A stretch of DNA of 5,105 nt, taken from assembly GCA_025960445.1 (NCBI GenBank), contig JAICIT010000248.1:1-5105 (forward strand), given 5' to 3'. Under the pieces are notes generated by a model that saw only the letters and a program-made list of their open reading frames with translations, ran no database searches and had not been told where the DNA came from. Shown here in pieces: positions 1 through 4,710 of the stretch. The DNA comes from Bradyrhizobium sp. (GTDB lineage Bacteria; Pseudomonadota; Alphaproteobacteria; Rhizobiales; Xanthobacteraceae). How positions within the stretch are numbered: position 1 is the first letter of the stretch; the number at the start of each line of letters is the position of its first letter. The position numbers and the translations under genes are program-made.

Positions 1-90
1 CAGTTCACGATCGCTAAGCTGGGACAGTTCGCTAACGTTGCGCTGATAATCCCGAAACGCCTGGATCATGCGGATGAGCGAGAGCAACAT
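1..90 (-). CDS. DUF1127 (YjiS-like) small protein, N-terminal part only
   Basis: Reading leftwards from the ATG at 88-90, 30 codons are visible before the window ends. They start MLLSLIRMIQAF and run into the DUF1127 signature: a basic/aromatic stretch (RDYQRN), then V-x-E-L-S-x-L-S-D-R-E-L. In family members this is followed by a D-I-G-L motif, which would lie outside the window. DUF1127 proteins are usually about 45-100 residues; in alphaproteobacteria some have been linked to RNA turnover and to phosphate or carbon metabolism, but the role of this one is unknown. The start is supported by a clean Shine-Dalgarno sequence, AAGGAG (complement of 97-102), six bases before the ATG. The gene has the same orientation as the transglycosylase gene behind it but is more than 300 bases away, so it is probably transcribed on its own. 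The C-terminal part cannot be judged. Confidence 0.82.
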   Translation of the reverse strand, partial: MLLSLIRMIQAFRDYQRNVSELSQLSDREL

Positions 91-402
91 GGTATTCTCC
101 TTGTATCGACGATTCAGCTCTAGAGATTGAGCCACCGTTGACGCGAATATAGAGGCCCGTTCCCCGCGTCGGAACACCGAATGCTGCGATGCAGCTAAGC
201 TCTAAACGCATGACAAAGGTAAGGAACGCTTAAGGTTCCAATGCGACGGCCCGCGTCGCACGTGCTTTATGTGGAGTTAAGACAAGGAAAACGCGCCAAA
301 TTGTCCATTTCCTGAAAGCATTGGACCTCGCCATATGCGCATTTTGCATGCATCTAGTAATGAAATATGATTCATGAGAATGCAGCGGGAAATAGCGACC
401 AA
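91..402. other. Intergenic region upstream of the DUF1127 gene
   Basis: These 312 bases separate the transglycosylase stop from the DUF1127 start. No open frame here looks like a protein. The sequence is clearly more AT-rich at 262-375 than the flanking genes. It must contain the leftward DUF1127 promoter. The best -10-like hexamer is TATATT on minus (complement of 146-151), 55 bases before the start codon, but its -35 partner is poor, so no promoter is called. Two adjacent inverted repeats at 223-260 are listed separately. A weaker 5-bp stem, GTCCA/TGGAC, lies at 303-307 and 322-326. No strong intrinsic terminator is seen directly behind the transglycosylase gene. Confidence 0.6.
223..260. 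repeat. Two adjacent inverted repeats in intergenic DNA
   Basis: The first dyad is GGAAC (223-227), seven bases, GTTCC (235-239). Two bases later comes TGCGACG (242-248), a five-base loop, and CGTCGCA (254-260), a perfect 7-bp stem. They lie about 145-180 bases past the transglycosylase stop and about 130-170 bases upstream of the DUF1127 start. Possible roles are a weak Rho-independent terminator for leftward transcripts, a regulator operator for the DUF1127 gene, or a dispersed palindromic repeat. Neither stem is followed by a good T-tract on either strand, so a terminator is not the first choice. The repeats are read directly from sequence; the function is open. Confidence 0.5.
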
Positions 403-1224
403 TCAGGGAGCGTGTGCGAGTTGGTTCGCAAAGTACGCAATTGTCTTGGCGTAGACCTCGCTCTTGTTCCATTGTTGGATCACACCGAAATTGGGCGTGC
501 CGGGTTCCCAGCCTTTGCCGCGCTCCCAGCCGTGGCTCGCAAGGTAGTTCGCAGTCGATGCGAGGACATCGGGCGCACTGTGCAGCAGGTCGCGGCGGCC
601 GTTACCATCGAAATCCACCGCGAACTTAAGGTAGGACGACGGCATGAATTGTGTTTGGCCGATCTCGCCCGCCCACGCGCCGCGCATTTCGGATGGCGAT
701 AGGTCTCCTCGCGCCACGATCCGCAGAGCGTCCATCAACTCGCCCCTGAAAGTCTCTCCCCGCCGGCAATCGTATGCCAGGGTTGCCAACGAGCGGATAG
801 TCGAGAATTTACCAGTGTTGGCGCCAAAATCCGTCTCCAGTCCCCAGATCGCAACCAGCACCTCGCCCGGCACCCCATAGCTTTGTTCAATACGTGCGAG
901 TACGGACCCGTACTGCTTCATCAGATTGGTGCCGCGAGCGAGGCGAGGAGGAACCATGCGGCCGGAGAATTCCTCGAAAGTCTGATTGAAGACGCGCTGC
1001 GATCGGTCCCTCGAGAGCACCGCTTGATCCAGGGTTACGCCGCTCAGGCCCGACGTAATCGCCGTTTGTGAAACTCCCTTCGCGGCGGCCTCAGTCTTGA
1101 AATCTTCAAGCCAAGCCGGAAAGTTTCCGCTGCCGCAAGACGCCGCGACAGCGGCGCCTGCCCGTATCGTCAGGAAGGCACTCATTACAACGGCTGTGAA
1201 CAAAGTAGTTGATTTGGAAACCAT
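403..1224 (-). CDS. Lytic murein transglycosylase, MltB-type (SLT_2 domain), periplasmic
   Basis: This 273-residue enzyme should cleave the MurNAc-GlcNAc bond of peptidoglycan to give 1,6-anhydro-muropeptides. Residues 1-28 form a signal peptide: Lys4, a hydrophobic core, then AVAA before S29-C30. The mature part matches the MltB/SLT_2 fold. IWGLETDFG carries the expected catalytic Glu130, GEIGQTQFMPSSY is at 186-198, the Ca-binding-like loop DFDGNGRRD is at 204-212, and LASTANYLASHGW is at 221-233. It ends in WNKSEVYAKTIAYFANQL, the usual end of the catalytic domain, so the C-terminal peptidoglycan-binding domain of longer relatives is absent. The start at 1224 was chosen because the signal peptide begins there and GGAG lies ten bases upstream. 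An in-frame ATG at 1299 would add 25 residues in front of the signal peptide and has no good ribosome site. Cys30 and Cys153 are the only cysteines, and the lipobox is poor. Confidence 0.93.
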   Translation of the reverse strand: MVSKSTTLFTAVVMSAFLTIRAGAAVAASCGSGNFPAWLEDFKTEAAAKGVSQTAITSGLSGVTLDQAVLSRDRSQRVFNQTFEEFSGRMVPPRLARGTNLMKQYGSVLARIEQSYGVPGEVLVAIWGLETDFGANTGKFSTIRSLATLAYDCRRGETFRGELMDALRIVARGDLSPSEMRGAWAGEIGQTQFMPSSYLKFAVDFDGNGRRDLLHSAPDVLASTANYLASHGWERGKGWEPGTPNFGVIQQWNKSEVYAKTIAYFANQLAHAP

Positions 1225-1334
1225 CAGCTCCGAACTCCAATTCGCTTCGCCAGGTGAGATCGGGCCGCGAAATGTCCGGACGAACCGCGGCCAAAACATG
1301 GCTCATCCGGAACCGCTGCTGCTATGCGAGGGTG

Positions 1335-1349
1335 GCATCGCGCCGATGC
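1335..1349. repeat. Short perfect hairpin upstream of the transglycosylase gene
   Basis: GCATCG (1335-1340), loop CGC, CGATGC (1344-1349) form a perfect 6-bp stem, followed on plus by ATTTT. No plus-strand gene ends here, so the T-run is unlikely to mark a terminator in that direction. On minus it lies 110 bases upstream of the transglycosylase start, in the 213-base gap behind the DUF2189 gene. It could be a regulator half-site pair or part of the 5' leader. A stem this short also arises by chance in GC-rich DNA. Confidence 0.3.
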
Positions 1350-1387
1350 ATTTTCCAGATGTGATTGGCGGCGGCTGGACAAGCCAA

Positions 1388-1414
1388 ACGGCCGGTCGAA
1401 GCTCAACCGGCCGT
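1388..1414 (-). terminator. Probable intrinsic terminator of the DUF2189 gene
   Basis: ACGGCCGGT (1388-1396) pairs perfectly with ACCGGCCGT (1406-1414) around a nine-base loop, giving a 9-bp GC-rich stem. It begins 23 bases beyond the DUF2189 stop in the leftward direction. On minus the stem runs into GTTTGGCTTGT, a modest T-rich tail. This suggests that the DUF2189 and transglycosylase genes are separate transcription units despite sharing direction. Confidence 0.65.
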
Positions 1415-1437
1415 GTGCTCACCGCGGCTCGCGGCGC

Positions 1438-2352
1438 TTATGAACGATTCCTGCGCCACCACGGAAGGATGGCGACCGGGAAATCCGCCGCTGATCGCCG
1501 CTCGCGGCTTGGTCGGGGAGTTACGGGCCGCGCGTTAGGATCGGGCACGACCACCTTGCGGTAAAGGTGCCAAGTGGCGTGACCGAGCAACGGGATCACC
1601 ACCGCCAGCCCGAGGAACAGAGGCAACGATCCGAGGACGAGCAGCAACGCCACGATAAATCCCCACGCGGCCATTGGAATGGCATTCCGCGCCACTACGC
1701 GCAGGGACGTCACGATCGCATCGACAGCGCCGGCATGACGGTCCAGCATTAGCGGGAACGACACCACGCTGATGCAGAGCGCCACGAGCGCAAACAGAAA
1801 ACCGACACTGCAGCCGACCACGATGAGCCACCAGCCCTGCGGCGTCGTCAGCACGCGCTCGAGAAAATCAGGAATGTCGGCGGCCGCGGTGTAGCCGAAC
1901 GCCGCGACGTAAATCGCCTGTGCGGTTGCCACCCAGACCACGAACAGCGCCAGTAGCAGCGTGCCGAGCCCAAGCATAGCGCCGAACGATGGCGAGCGCA
2001 GCACGTCGAGGGCATCGATGGCCGATGCCGGTTCGCCGGCTTCGCGGCGGCGGCTCAATTCATACAGGCCGAGCGCCGCAAAAGGTCCGAGCAGGGCGAA
2101 GCCAGCAGCAAGCGGAAACAACAGCGGCAATACCGAATAGCCCAGCACCGTGCGTGCGAGCACCAGGCCAAGTACCGGATAAATCACGCACAGAATGATA
2201 GCGTGGCTCGGCACCGCCTTGAAATCTTCCCAACCGAGCCGCAGTGCTTCCTGCAAATCGTGAAGGCCGATGTGTCTGATGATCGGCCCAGCCCCGCTCT
2301 CCTGCGCAGGCTGAGCCGTTGGCGCAACATTGCCGCGATATGATGTGGCCAT
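1438..2352 (-). CDS. DUF2189 integral membrane protein
   Basis: This 304-residue protein of unknown function belongs to the DUF2189 family of predicted inner-membrane proteins. After a soluble N-terminus of about 25 residues comes a family-typical stretch, IIRHIGLHDLQEALRLGWEDFK (25-45, residues rounded), leading into the first membrane span. Hydrophobic segments lie at about 50-69, 74-97, 124-150, 173-199 and 226-260, the last long enough for two helices, so about six spans. SRRREAGEP (100-108) is a basic loop between spans two and three. The tail from 264 is soluble, Arg/Pro-rich and ends in WWRRNRS. The start at 2352 is fixed by a perfect AAGGAGG eight bases upstream. An open frame continues 52 codons further up to an ATG at 2508, but that extension lacks family features. 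The gene is divergent from the DUF3597 gene and followed by a hairpin terminator. No enzyme motif was recognised. Confidence 0.88.
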   Translation of the reverse strand: MATSYRGNVAPTAQPAQESGAGPIIRHIGLHDLQEALRLGWEDFKAVPSHAIILCVIYPVLGLVLARTVLGYSVLPLLFPLAAGFALLGPFAALGLYELSRRREAGEPASAIDALDVLRSPSFGAMLGLGTLLLALFVVWVATAQAIYVAAFGYTAAADIPDFLERVLTTPQGWWLIVVGCSVGFLFALVALCISVVSFPLMLDRHAGAVDAIVTSLRVVARNAIPMAAWGFIVALLLVLGSLPLFLGLAVVIPLLGHATWHLYRKVVVPDPNARPVTPRPSRERRSAADFPVAILPWWRRNRS

Positions 2353-2360
2353 TGTCGTTA

Positions 2361-2367
2361 CCTCCTT
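2361..2367 (-). promoter_or_regulatory. Strong ribosome binding site of the DUF2189 gene
   Basis: The complement of 2361-2367 reads AAGGAGG, a full match to the anti-Shine-Dalgarno end of 16S rRNA, eight bases before the ATG at 2350-2352. It decides the start against the upstream in-frame ATG at 2508 and suggests efficient translation. Confidence 0.85.
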
Positions 2368-2412
2368 GCAGCCGTCGCGGCCGGCTTTGCGCAACCCAAA
2401 AGCGGCGCAAGA

Positions 2413-2436
2413 GACCGCGATTGAAACGACCGCGAT
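2413..2436. repeat. Tandem 9-bp direct repeat upstream of the DUF2189 gene
   Basis: GACCGCGAT occurs perfectly at 2413-2421 and 2428-2436, 15 bases start to start, separated by TGAAAC. On minus it reads ATCGCGGTC twice, 60-85 bases upstream of the DUF2189 start, where an operator or activator site could sit. It lies in the divergent gap and could act on either gene. No known regulator motif was recognised. Confidence 0.4.
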
Positions 2437-2544
2437 CGGGCCAGACGCGAATACAGGGACGAAACTGGCCTTGTCGCGAACTGATGCTTCGAGCGTACGC
2501 CCATTCATCAGCGCCGTCGCTCACGCTTAGGTGAATGGTTCGCA

Positions 2545-2573
2545 TTGGCAGGCCAGAAAGCGCGGATTACAGT
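2545..2573 (+). promoter_or_regulatory. Candidate sigma-70-type promoter for the DUF3597 gene
   Basis: TTGGCA (2545-2550) matches the -35 consensus at five of six positions. It is followed by exactly 17 bases and TACAGT (2568-2573), four of six for the -10. Transcription from about 2580 would leave a leader of about 70 bases before the ATG at 2649. This is the best-spaced promoter pair seen in the divergent gap. It was found by eye, and alphaproteobacterial promoters are loose, so it is only a candidate. Confidence 0.4.
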
Positions 2574-2648
2574 TAACGCACGCCGGCCGGTTTGTCGGGC
2601 AGGGGAAAAGGGCGGCATCGATCCTCAGCGAGACAATTGGGAGCAACC

Positions 2649-3056
2649 ATGAGCATTTTCGGCAACATCATGACCGCCATCTTTGGCTCAAAAGCGAGCG
2701 CCACGCCGGCAAGTACGGGGACGACGCCCACCGGCGGTGCGGCTGCAGGTACAGGATCAACAGCAGCGCCCGCTTCAACGTCGACAGCGCCCACACAGTC
2801 CGTGGATGTCGCCGCGATTGTGGACAAGGCGGCGGCGGCCAAAGGCGAGAAGCTGCAATGGCGCACTTCGATCGTCGACCTGATGAAGGCGCTCGACATT
2901 GATTCCAGCCTGACTGCGCGAAAGGAGTTGGCGAAAGAACTGGGGTACACCGGTGACAGCAATGATTCCGCGAGCATGAATATCTGGCTTCACAAGCAGG
3001 TCATGGCAAAACTCGCTGCGAACGGCGGCAAGCTGCCGTCCGAGATCAAGCACTGA
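2649..3056 (+). CDS. DUF3597 domain-containing small protein
   Basis: This 135-residue protein has three parts. The N-terminus MSIFGNIMTAIFG is a short amphipathic/hydrophobic segment typical of the family. Residues 15-50 are a low-complexity Ala/Thr/Ser/Gly/Pro linker. Residues 51-135 form the conserved DUF3597 domain: VDVAAIVDKAAA, then WRTSIVDLMKALDIDSSL (71-88), ARKELAKELGYTG (90-102), and the end NIWLHKQVMAKLAANGGKLP (111-130). The function of the family is unknown. No signal peptide, membrane span or catalytic motif is evident. The ATG at 2649 was chosen because the family motif starts there and GGGAG lies five bases upstream; an ATG at 2592 would add 19 residues that do not resemble the family. 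A candidate promoter sits upstream and a strong hairpin downstream, so the gene is probably monocistronic. It is divergent from the DUF2189 gene. Confidence 0.9.
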   Translation: MSIFGNIMTAIFGSKASATPASTGTTPTGGAAAGTGSTAAPASTSTAPTQSVDVAAIVDKAAAAKGEKLQWRTSIVDLMKALDIDSSLTARKELAKELGYTGDSNDSASMNIWLHKQVMAKLAANGGKLPSEIKH

Positions 3057-3068
3057 CATCGGCTGGAC

Positions 3069-3104
3069 GGCACCCGCGGCTTCTCCCGCCGTGTCGCGGG
3101 TGCC
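3069..3104 (+). terminator. Hairpin terminator behind the DUF3597 gene
   Basis: GGCACCCGCG (3069-3078) and CGCGGGTGCC (3095-3104) form a perfect 10-bp GC-rich stem with a 16-base loop, starting 12 bases after the stop codon. There is no run of T after it, so it may act as a weak or factor-assisted terminator or protect the 3' end. It separates the DUF3597 gene from the next gene on the same strand. Confidence 0.6.
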
Positions 3105-3118
3105 CGATTGCCTTGCTC

Positions 3119-3198
3119 GCGATCGATCTGACCGTTAGACAGCGATCAATCATGCCAGGCTGACAGGACAGGAAACTATCATGAATACGATCGATCGC
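3119..3198. repeat. Three copies of a GCGATCGATC-like element around the FAH-family gene start
   Basis: GCGATCGATC is at 3119-3128 and GCGATCAATC (one mismatch) at 3142-3151, 23 bases start to start, about two helical turns. The exact inverse, GATCGATCGC, is at 3189-3198 inside codons 3-6 of the gene. The arrangement resembles an operator cluster flanking a promoter. Because GATCGATC is itself palindromic and GC-rich genomes favour CGATCG, chance is a real alternative. Confidence 0.3.
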
Positions 3199-3972
3199 AG
3201 GAGTGTGTTGGCCACCGGCGCGCTGGCGCTGGCTGGTGCTGCGACCCATAGCGGGCGTGCCGAGGCGCAGGGCGCCGCAAAGCCAATTTTCTCCGTACCG
3301 GCAATCACGATCCCTATCGCAGGAGAAGAGGGCGTATTCCCGGTGCGCCGCATCTACTGCATCGGACGGAACTATGTCGCGCACGCGATCGAACGCGGTT
3401 CGGACCCGACCCGCGAGCCGCCGTTCTTTTTCCAGAAGCCCACCGATGCGATTCAATATGTTGCGCTCGGAGCCGTGGCTGACCACCCGTACCCCTCACT
3501 TACCAAAAACTATCACCATGAGGTCGAGCTCGTGGCTGCGTTGAAATCCGGTGGCACCAATATTTCTCCCGAACATGCGCTCGATCACGTCTACGGCTAT
3601 ACGGTCGGCCTCGATATGACCCGTCGCGATCTGCAAAACGGCATGGCCGCCGAAAAGAAGCCGTGGGAGATCGGAAAAAGCTTCGATCATGCGGCGGTGC
3701 TCGGCCCGATTCAACCCGCCGCGAAAACCGGCCATCTCGCAAAGGGCGCGATCTCGCTCGCGGTCAACGGCGCGGTGCGGCAGAATTCCGACCTGGACAA
3801 AATGATCTGGAGCGTGGCCGAGCAGATTGCGAAATTGTCTGAGGCCTTCGAGCTCAAGACCGGGGACATCATCTATTCGGGAACGCCGGAGAATGTCGGG
3901 CCGGTGGTAAAGGGCGACGTCCTGTTGTGCAAAATCGAAGGACTTCCGGACATGTCGATCCGGATTACCTGA
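3181..3972 (+). CDS. Fumarylacetoacetate hydrolase (FAH)-family protein with Tat signal
   Basis: This 263-residue protein belongs to the FAH superfamily, whose members hydrolyse, decarboxylate or isomerise beta-diketo acids with a divalent metal. Visible landmarks are RIYCIGRNYVAHA (57-69), PFFFQKPTDA (81-90), HHEVELVAAL (112-121) with metal ligands Glu114 and Glu116, YGYTVGLDMTRRDLQ (138-152) with Asp145 as third ligand, KSFDHAAVLGP (166-176) and SGTPENVGPV (233-242). LHHEVEL-type and GLDxTRRDLQ motifs are closest to fumarylpyruvate hydrolases of the gentisate pathway, but the substrate is not proven. Residues 1-29 look like a twin-arginine export signal: DRRSVLATG, a hydrophobic stretch, and cleavage near AEA/QG. 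That is unusual for a normally cytosolic family. An AGGA-type ribosome site lies about seven bases before the ATG. It is convergent with the GNAT genes 36 bases downstream. Confidence 0.92.
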   Translation: MNTIDRRSVLATGALALAGAATHSGRAEAQGAAKPIFSVPAITIPIAGEEGVFPVRRIYCIGRNYVAHAIERGSDPTREPPFFFQKPTDAIQYVALGAVADHPYPSLTKNYHHEVELVAALKSGGTNISPEHALDHVYGYTVGLDMTRRDLQNGMAAEKKPWEIGKSFDHAAVLGPIQPAAKTGHLAKGAISLAVNGAVRQNSDLDKMIWSVAEQIAKLSEAFELKTGDIIYSGTPENVGPVVKGDVLLCKIEGLPDMSIRIT

Positions 3973-4008
3973 TACGCGCCGTCGCTTTCTCTGCAAGCCC
4001 CGTGAAAG

Positions 4009-4281
4009 TCAGGCCATGAGGTCTGCGAATTCCGGGTGCTTGGACAAGTAATCGGCGACGAATCCGCAACCGGCTACGACCTTCAGTTGATCCGCGCGGA
4101 TCAATTGCAGCGCGCCATGGACCAGTTCGGAAGCGATGCCCCGGTCGCGCAGGGCGCGCGGGGTCTCAGTATGCGTGATGATCACGGTTGATGGCGTGCG
4201 TCGATAATTTGCGAACGCCAGCCCACCGTCGACGTCCAATTCGAATCGAGAGAGAGCCTTGTTGTCGCGGATACTGCTCAT
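4009..4281 (-). CDS. Small GNAT acetyltransferase (CG/YjdJ-NATD1 type), second copy of a tandem pair
   Basis: This 90-residue single-domain protein belongs to the very short GCN5-related N-acetyltransferases related to YjdJ and NATD1, which bind acetyl-CoA and have mostly unknown substrates. Visible motifs are ITHTETP (35-41), the acetyl-CoA pyrophosphate loop RDRGIASELVHGAL (45-58), and the end VVAGCGFVADYLSKHPEF (68-85) with the family Cys72. A gapless alignment with the neighbouring upstream gene gives 41 identical positions of 90 by hand count, so the two are paralogues. Here the loop has Ala50 where the partner has Gly. The start lies ten bases after the partner's stop, and its weak AGGT ribosome site overlaps that stop region, which suggests co-transcription and translational coupling. 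It is the promoter-distal gene of the pair and ends 36 bases from the convergent FAH-family gene. Confidence 0.88.
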   Translation of the reverse strand: MSSIRDNKALSRFELDVDGGLAFANYRRTPSTVIITHTETPRALRDRGIASELVHGALQLIRADQLKVVAGCGFVADYLSKHPEFADLMA

Positions 4282-4291
4282 TGCGGGTGAC

Positions 4292-4567
4292 CTAGTTCTG
4301 GATCAGGTCGGCATATTCGGGATGTTTGCCGATATAGCCCTTCACGAACTCGCAGTTGGCGATCACCTTTAATCCCTCGGCCCTGACCTGATCTAGCGCG
4401 CCTTTTACGAGTTTGGAGCCGATCCCCTTGCCGCCGAGTTCCGGCGGCACTTCGGTATGATCGAAGGTGATGACACCGTCCGCGACGTCATAATACGTTG
4501 CGGCGATGTGGCCATCCGCTGCAAGTTCGTAGCGGTGCTTCGTTTTGTTATTGACAATCTTGGTCAT
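4292..4567 (-). CDS. Small GNAT acetyltransferase (CG/YjdJ-NATD1 type), first copy of a tandem pair
   Basis: This 91-residue protein is a minimal GNAT domain of the same short family. It shows FDHTEVP (35-41), a canonical acetyl-CoA loop GGKGIGSKLVKGAL (45-58), and VIANCEFVKGYIGKHPEYADLI (68-89, residues rounded) with Cys72. The length is normal for the family; there is no extra domain or signal. The start at 4567 gives the family-typical N-terminus (conserved N-x-x-x-x-R-Y/F-E-L at 7-15); a GAGG lies close to the ATG and a GGA further up. It is the promoter-proximal gene of the pair. Upstream, a TATAAA on minus (complement of 4630-4635) could be a -10 element, but no convincing -35 was found. 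The substrate is unknown; family members may act on small molecules or protein amines. Confidence 0.9.
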   Translation of the reverse strand: MTKIVNNKTKHRYELAADGHIAATYYDVADGVITFDHTEVPPELGGKGIGSKLVKGALDQVRAEGLKVIANCEFVKGYIGKHPEYADLIQN

Positions 4568-4672
4568 TCGCCTCGCTTCCGCCGTTGAAATTCGTCGGTC
4601 ATAGACTAAGCACTGAAGCTCATCTCGGCTTTATAAACCCGAAACGGCTGATCCGGTTCATGTTAGAAAGTC

Positions 4673-4687
4673 GGAGGAGGAGGAGGA
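4673..4687 (+). repeat. (GGA)5 trinucleotide repeat
   Basis: Five perfect GGA units precede the acyl-CoA synthetase gene. They form a very purine-rich multi-register Shine-Dalgarno tract. Its 3' end is seven bases before the ATG at 4696 but about 18 bases before the GTG at 4707, so it is better placed for the tiny leader ORF than for the main start. Confidence 0.7.
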
Positions 4688-4695
4688 GACTTAGG

Positions 4696-4710
4696 ATGAG
4701 AATACGGTGA
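4696..4710 (+). CDS. Possible four-codon leader ORF (MRIR) before the acyl-CoA synthetase
   Basis: ATG AGA ATA CGG TGA begins seven bases after a very strong Shine-Dalgarno tract. Its stop codon overlaps the GTG start of the acyl-CoA synthetase in the form GTGA. This geometry allows translational coupling: ribosomes loaded at the purine tract could finish MRIR and restart at GTG. It may instead be a coincidence, or reflect a one-base sequence change in the true start region. There is no direct evidence that the peptide is made. Confidence 0.25.
   Translation: MRIR

Noticed and set aside
140..163. EcfG-type general stress promoter for the DUF1127 gene (GGAAC on minus at 159-163, CGTC at 140-143)
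   Set aside because: The spacer is 15 bases and the -10 is CGTC rather than CGTT. Both depart from the EcfG pattern as I know it, so the match is likely chance.
367..702. Plus-strand open frame over the transglycosylase gene
   Set aside because: It lies opposite a clear conserved gene, has no ribosome site and reads as Arg/Ala/Val-rich antisense translation.
1225..1299. Upstream ATG at 1299 for the transglycosylase
   Set aside because: It would place 25 charged residues in front of an otherwise normal signal peptide and has no convincing ribosome site.
1097..1564. Plus-strand 155-codon open frame across the gap between the transglycosylase and DUF2189 genes
   Set aside because: It overlaps both real genes on the other strand and the hairpin at 1388-1414, and shows no recognisable domain.
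2353..2508. In-frame 52-codon N-terminal extension of the DUF2189 protein from the ATG at 2508
   Set aside because: The internal ATG at 2352 has a perfect AAGGAGG at ideal spacing and starts the family-typical sequence. The extension has no ribosome site, and by a rough count its third-position GC (about 65%) looks lower than that of the gene.
3113..3141. Promoter TTGCTC-N17-TAGACA for the FAH-family gene
   Set aside because: Only three of six positions match in each hexamer, too weak to call.
3496..3996. Minus-strand 166-codon open frame over the FAH-family gene
   Set aside because: Its sequence is the antisense of a well-conserved domain, a common artefact in GC-rich DNA.
3985..4008. Bidirectional terminator between the convergent FAH-family and GNAT genes
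   Set aside because: Only a 5-bp CTTTC/GAAAG stem with a 14-base loop is present, too weak to support.
4643..4660. Imperfect palindrome around AACGGCTGATCCGGTT as an operator for the acyl-CoA synthetase
   Set aside because: Only four of eight base pairs match when the halves are paired.
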